DNA from: Druceiella hillmani
Lineage: Eukaryota; Arthropoda; Insecta; Lepidoptera; Hepialidae
Length of the DNA stretch: 64,000 nucleotides
Direction of reading: 5' to 3'
NCBI GenBank assembly: GCA_039881145.1
Contig: JAYKKI010000006.1
Coordinates: 8,998,501-9,062,500, forward strand
Below the pieces are notes generated by a model that worked only from the letters and a program-made list of their open reading frames with translations, did not search any database and had not been told where the DNA came from. Position numbers and translations under genes: made by a program. Below, one piece after another: positions 37,671-51,251 of this stretch (within the stretch, counting starts at the first letter, position 1; the number at the start of each line of letters is the position of its first letter).

Positions 37671-38482
37671 AAAACCGTAAACAAAAGGAAAACTCCAACA
37701 TTTTAATGTCGTATGTTTATATTTTAGTTAAAATATTGTCGCTCATCCATAATAATAAATCAACTCAAGTATCTTTAGTAGTATTTATATTTATATAATT
37801 GATGCTTAGTATTGGTATGTTCAGTATATTGGTATTTTCAGTTGGTTTATCTAATATACGTATGTATCGAAAAAGAGTGTATTTATTCAAAAATATCAAA
37901 TGTTGGAAGCAAAATAATAATCAATTAAACTTAAATTCCAGTTCCGCAATGTTTTCTTGTGAGAATTTTTTATTTGTCTAGTTGATTGAAAATTACATTT
38001 TTATTCCTAAAGACATAATTACTATAAATACTGTCCATTTAAACTTTCACAGGTGCCTAAGTTTACACGGAACCGAGTAGTGTAAGTTCTTCTCATACTT
38101 AAGAAATTTTATCGGAAGTAATCTAGCAAGAAATTTATCACTTTCATCTCTATCGTAATCTTTTGTATTAAGGCAAATATTATTTTCCCCAAAACTGCAT
38201 TCATTTGTAAAATACAAGTTATAATTGACCAAATTTATATCTCAGGTCTTCATATTTCGTTAAGTATTTTTAAGGCCTTTTTATATCAAGTGACTAAAGA
38301 AATCTAAAGTTGTGAAAGACGACTGTAGATTTTTCAAAAGATGTCACGAAGATAGAAATATATTTTTAGACCCGAGATCATAAAATTTTCATCTAGACAT
38401 TTCGAAATATTGAATTCTAAATTTTTTTATATATTACAGATTTTTACCAATAATTACATTTATTTAAAACAAAATTAAATTT

Positions 38483-39166
38483 CACTATTTATCAAGTCAA
38501 TAAGAGCTATCGGCAAGAGTGTTTCAAAAATTCTCGCCAACCTCACGCATTACGGTCTAAATCCGAAAAAAATGGAAATCCTCGGTCTTAGTCCTGGCGG
38601 ACAAACTTCTAGCTTTGTCAGTAAGAACTTTTAGAATCTCACATCGAAAAAGATATCTAGACTACCCGCTCTGGATCCGGCTGGGCCTTGCTTCCGTAAT
38701 TTACCAGCGAATCTAAGACTCGACTCAGGAGATTCCGACTTCGTTGACGTGATCCATACAAACAGCGACGGAGTTGGGTCTGCCGCGGCATGGGGCCATG
38801 TGGATTTCTACGTGAACGGGGGTGACTACCAAATAGCAGCTATTCCTGAACTTCCATGTGCAACGGTATGCAGCCATACCCGATCCTTGCTTATCTGGCT
38901 TGATGCTTTAGACAACTCTGATGCATTCATTGCCATCAAATGCGCCTCAATACAAGACGCGAGAAACTCCGATTGTTATAAGAGAGTTCCTTTGGAGACC
39001 AATCTAACGGGTTTGTCAACCACGAAGAATGTGACGGGAATTTTTTATTTGAACATTTCACACCAAAATCCATAAGGTTTGGGTGGAAATGGCTTGAAAA
39101 AGTGTTCAAATAGCTTTGATAGAGAGATTGCAAAATACAACACGGGTCCGGACATAAATTGGTGAA
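38483..39166 (+). pseudogene. Dead copy of lipase exon 4 (arm 2)
   Basis: Mirror of the arm-1 pseudogene with the same TAG (38632-38634) and TAA (39073-39075) and the same GLSPGG elbow. The longest open piece (38749-39075) keeps [15 protein letters not shown] and [14 protein letters not shown]. It has no promoter or upstream exon. Confidence 0.9.
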
Positions 39167-40119
39167 TGCAAGTTTTAATGGTTTTTGGTGATATCTATAT
39201 GTGAATCGATCTTCTTACTAAATGGTAAATAAAAATGTAACTTTTAGTTTTATGTGGTAGATTTAATTAACATTTGGTCCGAAAAAATTAAATTTTCATA
39301 TTTTCTTTTATATTTTATTCCCTCGTCTATGCTTACTGCACACGGACACAATTTATTTGAATACTATATCATAACTCGTAAACGACCGAATCAATTCAAA
39401 TAATTTTCACATTGTCGGTTATCTGATGTTTAGTACATTGAACAAAAACTACTGAGTAGAAATATATTTGAAAATCAGTAAATGTTACTAAATCTATTAA
39501 TATTTTACATGTCTTGGATTTTTAAAAAATTCAGGTTAGTTTATACCGCTGTCAATTATATGCTTAACCGCTGTGAATTATAAATGTATGCTAAAGCTAA
39601 AATAATACTACACTTAATAAAATTCTTCGAAACCAAATATTATGAGGGCAGTATTTTTGCGTCTTTTTATATCTTCTTATATGTATATTTACTCGCAAAT
39701 ACTTTATTTGTTATTACTATATGTTTAAAGGGTTAATCTGATTAGGCAGTTAATTATGTGTCAATAATTCGTCTCATTCTATTTATTATTTGATATATGT
39801 TTTTAAATAATATAGCTCCTTGCTTACGTAATATCATAAAAAAGTAAACGATGAACAGAATCGTGAACTAAGAAATTATAAATTTATTTCAACATCTGTA
39901 TATCTTTCACAACAGTTTTCTAATAAAGAAACTTCGGGAAGAAACTTGAAAGTACTGAATAATAAATCATATTAACCTGCAAATATTTTTAAATATTTTA
40001 TGTTCAAAAATACCCATATTCAAATATTAGAGAAGGCAAATAAAATATCATAATGTTTTTAATTCCATATACAGAATAATATATCGTAGTAGGGTTGTGA
40101 TTCTAAAATTACTTTACAT

Positions 40120-42980
40120 ATCTGCAAAAGTTATAGGAAAACTTTAACCATTTTCATATTGATGATAATACAGACTTCTCTCTATTTGTTAATTATTCAT
40201 TGTGCTAGAAAGTTTAAATTACTGACGACTACTGACGTAATTTTGCTTCGCACTATGTAAATAACGCTGGCAACGTTGGCCACACTCCCACTTGACTAGT
40301 TATTTTTATTACATACATTTGTAAAAATATATTTTTTAAGTTTTAATAACTCATTTGTAAATTAAATGTTGCAAATTTTAAACGTCGTGAGCATCACTAA
40401 ACGCCCTCTCCAATAATAAAAAGGAATCGACGACATGGAAAATTGCTAAGATTACATAATATTATACAAACACATAATTTAGCGTAGAGTTTACATAGGT
40501 ATATTGTAAACTCTACATTCACATTGGACGTGGACGCGTGCGACTAGTAACCACTATTTTATTATTCACAAAACTCGCAAAACCCATAAACCGTTTATTT
40601 ACAACTGTGTCATCACACTATATATATATGCAATCTGTTGTTTCTCTGATGAGAAAAAATAGTTTTATTTCCGCAAAGAAAGCAAACAACGCATAGTTCT
40701 TACAGTGATAATGTTATTTTCTGAAGACCTAATTTAAAAAATAGTGGAAATGCTCAATCTAAGATAAATTTTATACGATACGTACGATAATCAAAAAACG
40801 AAAAATATTCGTGAGTTTCAAACACAGATATAAAACCCATGTTGGTCGTTAGAATATCAATATTTTTAGTTTAAACGCTACACTTAATTAAACTATTGTA
40901 GTAAAGCAAAATTAAATAAAATAATTCGAGCGTTAAAAAATGTGTCGCAATCGGTTCAATGCTAACTACGTTTAATACGAAAATACCTTTAGGTTTAGTA
41001 ATTACCTGAGGAGTTTCCAAGATGTGATGCAGTTGCTGGTGGGTATAAAATATTGAAAATTTATTTCAACGAATGAATAAATCCAAGACTACATAACATG
41101 AAATTTAACATAAGAGAATATGGGAACTAAATCACCTCAAAATTATAAATGTTTACTTGAAAATATTGTTTTATAATGTAGAATAAAAATTGTTAAACAA
41201 ACATTATAAACATGTGTTAGTTGCACATGTACTTCCACCATATAAGTGTGATTAAACTGACAAAAACAATACACAACTTTATTCAAGTGCAATATTTACC
41301 ACAACGTTTTAATTATTTTCCCTCATTTCACAGTTTATTTGAAAACATTTCACCGACAAAAATAAAAATCACGAAAAATACAAACGGAAATTTACGAATG
41401 TAATGGATTAAATAAATATATTTTTTCTAAAATTGATAAAAATCAGAGCAAATTTTGAAAAGATATTGTTTACTCTCGCCGTAGAAGTATAGAGTTATTG
41501 ATGACACTTCGTCTAAAAAACATTTTGTTAAAATTTAATAACTCAGTATACCGAAGTAAAATTTATCCTTAATTTTAGTCTCACTTGCTGAATTATCTAT
41601 GATATCCATTAAAATATTAGAATTTGCTCATTTTAATTCAATTAACCCTGCGCTGCAGAATATTTTTTATACTATTATTAATTTTGTTATTCGTTGAATT
41701 ATACAACATGATATAGAAGGATTAAAATTGATTGAGATCAAGCAAGTTAACGATATTGACCATAATGTTGAAAGAACTAAGTTTATGTGCATTTGGTTTT
41801 TTTTGTCGCATTGATTTATATTATTTCAGTAAAGATGATGTTAAATAATTTCATCTAGTACTGAGATGTCAAATTTAGTATGTAAAATATCAAAGTGTAG
41901 TCGGTTGTATACTAATAAGGAGCGCTGTTAGGGTTGAAAATTAAATAACAGATGATGATTATTTGATGCATTTATTCTATGCCATTGTTTGTTTTAATTC
42001 AAACAATTATATGTTAATAGGAATATATTAATTATATACAATATTATAAAATAAAAAACTATTATATATGGGTGAAATTTTATTACTTTGTATCTATTAT
42101 TTGCCTAGCCATAAATGTTGAGAGAAGATAACACAGTTTTATCTTTCACTATAAAGGTTTTTCACGGTAAAGGGTACACGGTATTTCACGGTAAAGGGTA
42201 CATTTAATATTTTTATACATATCTTTTCGAAACCAACTTCAAAATGATTAGTCCAAATATTGCAAAACAAAAATGTCAGAAATGTTTGTCTTGTTTTTTG
42301 TTTTCAGAAGAGGATAACTTTTTAAATTGTGTTCAAATTTTAGGTTATTTTGTTACGAAATAATATTTTTTAGATGTTTCATAACTTTAGATGAATCAAT
42401 ATTACATAGTTTCCAAAAATACAGATGTGTGAAATGTGGTGATAGAAGAAATAAAACAATTTTAAATCGTAATTGAATTAATTTCAAATCAGACAACAAG
42501 ATATTTTTTAAACTCAGAAAGAAAAGTCAATTTCTTATTCAGTTTTATAAACCTACGTTTATAAGAAAAAAACTGATATCAAAAATTAAAATTATTTATT
42601 ATTGTACGGATCTTGTTAAAAATTGTTTTTTTCTCTTTCTTTCAAAATAACATATGGGAAGGAGAATAAGGGAAATCAAAATTACATTTGCTAACGTTTT
42701 TTGAGTATCAAAATTTATCTGTGAATGTTTAGTTTTCACAAATCTGAAAAATATATGCAAAATTTTTTTTAGAAATAATAAGAGTTAATTAGTTATATTA
42801 ATGTTACGTGAGACCTTAATGGGATTAAGGGCTAATTTTTTTTATTTATTTACTAATTTTGCGTACATTTATCGTTATATTACAGGTAAACTATTCGTAA
42901 CTATAAGAATTAATGGATTAACAAATTAAACCCCAAGAAGTTATGTAATAAACATAAATACAAAATATACAACTAGTATA
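40120..42980. other. Unique stretch beyond arm 2, no gene seen
   Basis: No exon or element is supported. It holds a small tandem duplication (TTTCACGGTAAAGGGTAC at 42160 and 42184, period 24). Confidence 0.4.
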
Positions 42981-42999
42981 AAACATAAGGACTCTTCTA

Positions 43000-43545
43000 A
43001 GTTATAAGTAAAAAAAACCTAGCATACCAAAGAGGAAATCGATAGGAAATAAAAATGTCAATTAACCATAGAGTCCCATATGCAAATATTGAAGGAACGT
43101 CTTTTGCACACGTTCAATAATCAAGTTGTATTTAGCTTCGTGTGGGTTCCAAATAATGGAGCTGGATTCTAAGCGGCTCTACTCCAATAAAATGTACAGC
43201 AGATGAATTCGTAATTTAGATTGAAAATATTTTAAATTGTTCAACATGAAATCTTCTAAATGATTTTTTGCTACATCAGCCTTATGCCCACAAAACGTCA
43301 AGCGCGAATCAAATATGACTACAAAATCAATGACCTCGTACAGGCGACGTAGTGGGATTCCGCTGACCATAACTCACTATTGAACATTTGCTTGAATTAA
43401 GCTGCTTACTAAGCTCCACTCAATGACGGCGCTGACCTCATGCTGCAAGCTTTCGACGTCTGCTCCATCCGTGACGACTGTAGAAAGGTTCATGTCGTCT
43501 TCGAATAACAAACAATGCGCAATTTTAGAAAGTAGAAAGTAAAGG
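43000..43545 (-). mobile_element. Non-LTR reverse transcriptase fragment (Jockey-like)
   Basis: Minus-strand pieces in order: LFEDDMNLS, in the place of the catalytic FADD box, with E for A; then SLQHEVSAVIEWSLVSSLIQ; a stop; then SGIPLRRLYEVIDFVVIFDS around 43370-43310 and LTFCGHKADVAKNHLEDF, the thumb region after the palm; then, after another stop, IIWNPHEAKYN. Stops between the pieces show it is dead. The 5' end and 3' tail were not found. The family call is by motif pattern. Confidence 0.7.
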
Positions 43546-46500
43546 CCCGAAATTCAAACCCTGGCTTATTTCCGATCGTTTAAAATAAGTATCGGACGTA
43601 AAGTTGTCCACTCGTACGTATTGCTTTCTATCCAAAAGATATAATTAACTGTAAATTAGATAAGCTCATTATAAATTTTAATATTTTAAAATAATAGACA
43701 TTATGTTTTTTATTACGACATTCATAATTTTCTAGTACAACCTCTCGCCCTATAATCGTTTTATATCTTCAAATAATCTTATCAGTAGACTGTAGATATT
43801 TTAAAAATGTTCCCAACAGCGGATTTTTTTACTCAAAAATATGTGATAATGCTATATAAAATATTAAAAATTTGAATTTAAATAATTGAAAAAATATCCA
43901 ATAATAATACATTTCCTCTGAAATTTATCGGAACGGAACAGTGCCACTAAAATCAATCAAATAATTATGAAAATTATTGTTTTTTATTCTAAAACATCTT
44001 GTCTGTTTGTTTGCTTATAACTTGAGTTCTATTAGATGGATTTTAACGTAGTTCTCACTGTAATACAGAGTATAAACTTAGGGATATTTATTTGCGCAAC
44101 CGCTCGAATGAAGCTATTATTTGCAAATAATGGCCAACGTGATACCCATCTACAATTTAGTTAGTGCTTTACCTCATTTCAGTCATTTTTTTATAACTTT
44201 ATCCATGTTAATTCGCTTGGAACTACTCAACTATTCTACAAAATAACAAGTATTATCTGATGAAACACATTACACTTTTGAAGTTTATTTTAATATTTTT
44301 AATTGTAAATATTATTTCTTCAAATTACCTTTAATTTCTGGAGGTGGATATTTCTGCGTTTGAGTTTCCCCAGCTCCTCCAGTAAGCATAAAGTTTCAAT
44401 TGTCATAATTATAACGAGATGAAATGTACCAGCATATTATAGAAGTAATTTTATTTTCCTTACTAAAGAAAATTTATTTACGACTACCGTTTTTCTTTGC
44501 TGGTACGAAAATAAAAATAAAAAATTGTCATTTTAGAAACTAACTTAGAAAGGCGGGCGTAAATTCGGTAGAAGAAATAATCTCCATATAATAAATTCAT
44601 ATAATGTCGCATAAACTCGTATAAAATAAGCATCTGATCATTAGTCTCTTTGAAAGTGAAGAAATATAAATCTGTCATATTAAGTACAAAAGGAAAAGAA
44701 ATGAAAAAAGCATATCCTGTTCTATTCTAAATTTTCTTATTTTTTTTAAACGTACCTTAGTGCCACTTCCAGCGTTAGATATCTAATTTTTTAATATATT
44801 TGGAAACGCGGTACAAACAATTACGGAAAATAGCTGTCAAAGTAAAAATATTTCTGTTATAAGAATAAATAGTTTTCTGTTTTCAAAACTGTAAATTGCA
44901 AGGCGTTGATTTAAAATAATATAGCAGCTCTGTAACATAGGGATTAAATTTATGAGTCAGAAAAGAGGTGAACAGATGTTACCATCGTAATGTAACAAGA
45001 CATACCCGAAATTCAACATTATTAAAATACAAGCATAATATATGTTAGAGATACGGCCTCGGATGTTTTGTAGTATTTTGAGTTTCACATAAAAATAAAT
45101 AATTCTGACTCGGTGACAATAATGGAACCGTGAGTACCTGCAATTAAAACTCCTTACTGATCTGTAAAACTAACGTCTACTCGCTTTGTTATGCTCAGGT
45201 AGAGTGTATAGACACAATATTACTTTGTGTTAATAAGCTTTGCTTTGAAATTGAAACGTTACAGAAATATATTAAATATATTAAATTTCCTATTATTTCT
45301 CGAAGAATAAATTTAGTAGTTTTACGGTAAAAGCCAGTTTGGGAATAAACCTTATTATAACATTTTACGTAATTACCTATATTGTATTCCTTACGTCGCA
45401 CAAAAAGATTAGTTACATGAATATATTATATACAAAACGATAACATATTCTCATATTACGGCTGTAACAAACGAGAGATAGCAAAGGTAAAGTGACAGTT
45501 GACAAGAACGTCTAAAACAAATGATTTGCGGAACAGACGTGATATGTGACTAAAGGCTGTATGTCTATGTGACACATATCTCATATTTTATGAAGATGGA
45601 ATGGTTGGAAATACACAATTAATTTCAATGTCCAAAATAATCATACATATGGTGAAATTGAGGGATTTGCAAATAAAATAAAGAAATACGGTAAACTTAT
45701 ATAGCAATTAAATTTATTCAGAAAGTTTCTTCGCATTTTTTCTGTACATGCGCATTAACAATGCCACTGCCCGTTTACGTGTACTTGTTACAACTGTCCA
45801 GGGATTTTTAATAATTTCCGGAATAAATAATTTTCACAAGCCTTGTATTCTTTTGATATTTTAATGTGTATGATATATTGAAAACAGTGAAACTTATTCA
45901 GCGAAATAAAGTAATTAAGGAAAACTGTTTGAGAACCATTCACATGGGGAAAATTAACAAGGCTTACTTGAATATATCGTACTTGGTAGTTGGTACCATT
46001 CCTGTTGCATGAGGAATTTGTTTCGGAACATACTTCTTTATTGATTACTTTGTGACCACCACGTGTTTTATAAAAGTTTTGATAATAAATCGATTTAAGG
46101 CGAAAAGAAATTTCATACTAAGATATTTACGTTTGCATAATTTCATTGTTCTATTTTGTTTTCTTTAAAAGCAGAAATTGTTGAATATACTTGACAAAAA
46201 TTCGTCAATTACTAGTGACAATTGCAAACAAATAATCCCATATCTGTCCCATATCATTTAAAAAATTCAGTTTATTGGATTAATTTTTATTATTCAAGAG
46301 ATTGTGTCGATTTATCATAATTTCAAATATAATTTATTTAAAGTTTTAGTAAAAAAAGTATTAAAGTTTAAAGTGAAATATAATTTATTTGTGGACGTTG
46401 TTGACTTTAGAAATAACATTGTGTATGAAATACCAGTGATATGATAACTTGCCTCAATATCTTTGCAATATTTACGTGATATTTTCACATCTACATTTTT

Positions 46501-46926
46501 GTAGAATTTGTTCAAATGTACTTATTTAAAATAATCATAATTTTATTCATTAATGTATGCAAATAACAATGCGTAATAGTATCTTCTAGCTTTATCATAA
46601 AGTCCATTTCACTAAGATAAGTTTTGGGTTTTGGACGTTACTGATAAGATAATTTTAATGTTACATTGTACTAATACATAAAAAAAGTTAATGCTATATT
46701 ATTCTCCATATTGTATTTATACCGGAAAAATTTAGGTTCATTGCGTTTTAGAGATCTGTGTACAATGGTTATAATAGTATTTTTAGATTGTAGAAATGTG
46801 AGTGAGTAATTATCCGACAAAAATTCAGTTTTAACCTTGGAAACGTCAATGGATTTGGGTACTTCTAGTTAAGCTAAATCTTGGCATTTGAATAGTACAC
46901 GAGTAGTAAATACGAAGGTAATATCA

Positions 46927-46966
46927 AATATATATATATATACATATATATATAGATATATATATA

Positions 46967-47023
<57 letters not shown>

Positions 47024-47055
47024 ATGTATATATATATACATGTATGTATATATAT
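46927..47055. repeat. (TA)n microsatellite, about 129 bp
   Basis: A TA array with AGATA, TTTATA, GTATGTATA and ACATGTATG interruptions. Confidence 0.97.
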
Positions 47056-48437
47056 TCCTTAATATTTCCAACGGTATTCATCGCATCACATTTTACCCCA
47101 TAAAGAAAATTATTTCTGAAACCTGAGAAATTATTGAAAAAGTTCACGTCCAACAAACATATTCACTGTTGAAATGAAAATTTCAATATAATATTTTGAA
47201 AGTTATTAATTTTCTAAATAATTTAAAATGAATATTATTCAGTAAGAAGTTTAAAAATCTGGGTAAATAGCCAAATCTATTTATGATATTTAACCATAAG
47301 TCTCTTCCAGTCGAAGGATGTTTCCAATAAAGTTATTGCAATTTAGCCTGCTGTGAAAAATATAATTTACTCTAAAGTTATTATTATAATGAACCGTTTA
47401 AAAATGTATTCAGTCTTTTGAAATTCGAATTAAATTTATTGGCAAAAGAAAATTTATGCGAATTTCCCATCGTTTACAATTAGGAATATGAATTCTGGTA
47501 AACTTCCTTTACAATTTATTTTCCTCTTCAAGAAATCTCTGTGACATTTCACTAAAGCGATTTACCAATGACACCACAATTCCTCACTACTACCTACTAT
47601 AACCTACTGTTACTGGTTATACAATGAAAGCAAAGTATTTCAAAAGTTTATGAATTCTTCATTTTATTCATTATTTTGGAAACGAACAAATAAACTTTAA
47701 ACTATTAATTACAAGCAATTTCTTTCAATCATATTGAGCTATTATATTGATAATTGTTTTAATTAACACAATCGATTGATGAAGTAAAAAGCAAATTAAA
47801 AGCAAAAACAGCTTTTAATTATAAAGCGGATTGTTTAAAAATATTATTGTTAAATATTCTGAATGTAGCGAAACAGTTTATCCAATATTAATAAATTTTG
47901 CAGAATTAAGACACCAATTAACTTTACACCTTAAAATTTAAATTGCTTAGATAAAGTGTGTCTGTGGCTATAAATTCAATAGCCATTTATTGACTAAAAT
48001 CACAACTTACGACTAAATTGATATCTAATACCACACATGGGTTTTAGTATCAGATATTCATTATATTGTTTGCTGTGGGGTGAATATATACGATCAATAA
48101 ATACGGCGATCTCCACTCAAGTAGGTGTCCTACGGACACAATAACTTTACGGATGTATCAAATGAATTCTATTCTGTGTAAAATGACGAGTGTTATTTAA
48201 AAATTGTATTAAATTCATAGCAATGTAGTACATGAAATTTACTCTTAAATTGGTGTACTAAATGTATCGTGTTACTATATGGTACAGACATTAGGTATAT
48301 GACAAAATTAATAATTACTGAGTAATATAAATTTCATAAATAAACTGTCTCCGTATAAATTTCATCCGTAAATTGGTAATAAATAGCACCTCTGACTTTC
48401 CGCGAATTGAAAAAAGAAACAATTACAAAAATATTTA

Positions 48438-48438
<1 letters not shown>

Positions 48439-48485
<47 letters not shown>
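48439..48485. repeat. (TA)n microsatellite
   Basis: An uninterrupted TA run of about 47 bp. Confidence 0.97.
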
Positions 48486-48488
<3 letters not shown>

Positions 48489-49514
48489 AAGTTTTATGTT
48501 TTGAAAGGAGGAAAGTTTTATATTTTTAATTTCATCATAAAAGAAAAAAAGGGAATTTTTTATACAAAGAATTATGATTTTATTACAAATACGTTGCTAA
48601 GCTAAACCGCCGCATGGAAATTAGTCGTATGGATATTTTATTAGAATTATGAAAGTATTGTAATTGCTTATTATAAATATCGCAATTATTAAAAGATATT
48701 AGTAAAAATTTAATACAAACGTGAATAAAAAGTCAGGAATTAGTTTGACAGAATAGAACTTAGTTCATGCATTTAGTACTTCTTGGCATTTTAAGTTAAT
48801 CGTATTTATGTAACAGTAAACAGTGCAATATTCTTAAATATATAGCAAGAGCGATTGTAAGCCATACGGTCGATGAACTGACAGTTAGTATTATATTTCA
48901 CCTGTATTTTCCTACATTTACTTTGAGTACGCCATTGAAGTTTCGGTTTCCATGGTGCCGCACTTCTCATGGTAACTAATTATGAACATGGTTTAAATGA
49001 CAATAGTTTTCAAAATTGCAGTAACTCCTACTGGAAAATAAGAAAAGTGCACGCACTGTTGTGTTGTTACAGTGGTAAACTATTCGGTCAAGATTCATTC
49101 TGGTGAAGTCAAGTGCGGTGGCCAAAAGAATGTCTCAAAATAGTTTGTAATCAATGGAGAATACCGACTTTCTTATTGACTCCTTATTAACTTTCTTATT
49201 TAATCTAGAATCATGAGATCATCACTGATGACATATGAGACTTCACAATGTCAAGCATCTATATTGCAGGAGCAAATATTTTTGTGGGACAAACGTTGGC
49301 ATGTGATCATTTAAAATAGACATAGAAATACTAAATATTGGTTAAGCAGAGTTACAATTATCCAAGTCGCGATCATCCAAGTTTCGCTTTATTCGAAGTA
49401 TTTTTTTATAAACCTTTAATTAAATTTTTTTCTCTAAAGAGTTCTCGTATCATCCATCTGGTTTAAATAAAAATAAACAAACGGAAGGGAAGGCCATTCA
49501 ATTCTTCAAACCCA

Positions 49515-49589
49515 CTTGAACTAGTATTTCACAAACATTTACACTTTTTCTTGGAAAAATTGTAAATGTTTGTGAAATACTAGTTCAAG
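49515..49589. repeat. Perfect snap-back inverted repeat, 29-bp arms
   Basis: Positions 49515-49543 (CTTGAACTAGTATTTCACAA..) are the exact reverse complement of 49561-49589. The 17-base loop itself pairs partly (TTTTT with AAAAA), so the fold reaches about 36 bp. It is followed directly by a short (GGGGAA)n run at 49589-49606. It is not part of any duplication seen here. Confidence 0.93.
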
Positions 49590-50504
49590 GGGAAGGGGAA
49601 GGGGAATTATAAAAACTTTCTAATTATTTTAGTTTTTATCAAAATTAAAAATTAACATTAAATTTAAAAATTAAAATTAAAAATTTTTGAAGGTTTCACT
49701 TCTACCACGTGTGAATTTCACAAATGATTTTTTTTTATAGGTAAATCTACAAACATATCTCTTTAACGATCGATTTATAATAAACATTGTCTTAAGAAAA
49801 AATGCCATATGTGATGTTTTACTTGAAACTTTTTGTGTGGTTTTATGTTATTTATTTGGTTGTAAATGAAATATTTTCAACTAATGTTTACGCAATATTA
49901 ATATTAAGGACATTAATTTAAATTAGGAATATGAAATAACTGCCCGGGGAAAGATTACTGTTGAAATGCTTTTGACTTTGCTATCGAAAAATTTGAGCGT
50001 AAGCTCCATTCTAGACGCGAACTTACATTGCTGTTCCACGTGTGAAAAGTATAAATGTGAGAAACATTGTATGGCATCTAGCAAAATATTATGAGGGTAG
50101 TATTTTTGTCGAAGAATTTAATTAAGTGTAGCATTATTTTAGCTTTAGCAAACATTTCTAATTAACAGTGTTATTTGCATATAATTGACAGCGGTATAAA
50201 CTAACTTGAATTTTAAAAAATCCAACACATGTAAAATAATAAGAGATTTAGTAACATTTACTGATTTTCAAATATATTTCCACTCAGTAGTTTTTGTTTA
50301 ATATGCTAAACATCAGATAACCGACAATGTGAAAATGATTTGAATTGATTCGGTAGTTTACGAGTTATGATATAGTGTTCAAATAAATTGTGTCCGTATG
50401 CAGTAAGCATAAACAAGGGAATAAAATATAAAAGAAAATATGCAAATTTAATTTTTTGGACTAAATGTTAATTAAATCTACCACATAGAATTAAAAGTTA
50501 TATC

Positions 50505-50510
50505 TTTATT
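50505..50510 (-). promoter_or_regulatory. Candidate poly(A) signal of the lipase gene
   Basis: AATAAA on the minus strand, 63 bases past the lipase stop codon at 50573-50575. The position suits a short 3' UTR. The motif is frequent by chance in DNA this AT-rich, so support comes from position only. Confidence 0.5.
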
Positions 50511-50572
50511 TGCCATTTAGTAACAAGATCGATTCACATATAGATCTCACCAAAACCCATTAAAACTTGCAT

Positions 50573-51251
50573 TCACCAATTTATGTCGGAACCCGTGTTG
50601 TATTTTGCAATCTCTCTATCAAAGCTATTTGAGCCCTTTTTCAAGCCATTTCCACCCAAACCGTAAGGATTTTGGTGGGAAGTGTTCAAATAAAAAATTC
50701 CCGTCACATTCTTCATGGTTGACAAACCCATTAGATTGGTCTCCAAAGGAACTCTCTTATAACAATCGGAGTTTCTCGCGTCTTGAATTGAGTCACATTT
50801 GATGGCAATGAATGCATCAGAGTTTTCTAAAGCATCAAGCCAAATAAGCAAGGATCGGGTATGGCTGCATACCATTGCACACGGAAGTTCAGGAATAGCT
50901 GCTATTTGGTAGTCACCCCCGTTCACGTAGAAATCTACATGGCCCCATGCAGCGGCAGACCCAAATCCGTCGTTGTTTGTATGGATCACGTCAACGAAGT
51001 CGGCATCTCCTGAGTCGAGTCTTAGATTCGCTGGTAAATTACGGAAGCAAGGCCCAGCCGGATCCAGAGCGGTTAGTCTAGATATCTTCTTCGACGTGAG
51101 ATTCTGAAAGTTCTTACTGATAAAGCTAGAAGTTTGTCCCCCAAGACTCAGACCGAGGATTTCCAATTTTTTTGGATTTAGACCGTGAAGCGTGAGGTTG
51201 GCGAGAATTTTTGCCACACTCTTGCCGACAGCTCTTGATATCCTTGCGGCT
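50573..51251 (-). CDS. Lipase exon 4
   Basis: Encodes residues 143-367 with the whole catalytic triad. The exon starts after TTTCAG with one base completing the split Leu142 codon from exon 3, giving [20 protein letters not shown], the standard helix before the nucleophile strand. It is the source, or a sister, of the two dead copies in the inverted repeat arms. Confidence 0.92.

Larger units (their letters stand above)
36442..40118 (+). repeat. Arm 2 of the large inverted repeat (pairs with 26397-30069)
   Basis: Nearly identical reverse complement of arm 1, with no net indel between 36501 and 39133. It carries the 3' part of the CR1/Jockey-like element (about 36442-37670, plus strand) and the dead lipase exon. 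Homology ends near 40118; beyond that the sequence is unrelated to the flank of arm 1, which is duplication X. Confidence 0.95.
43620..50090. other. Mostly gene-free stretch downstream of the lipase
   Basis: About 6.5 kb with no supported gene. It contains TA arrays at 46927-47055 and 48439-48485 and the snap-back at 49515-49589, listed separately. Confidence 0.4.
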
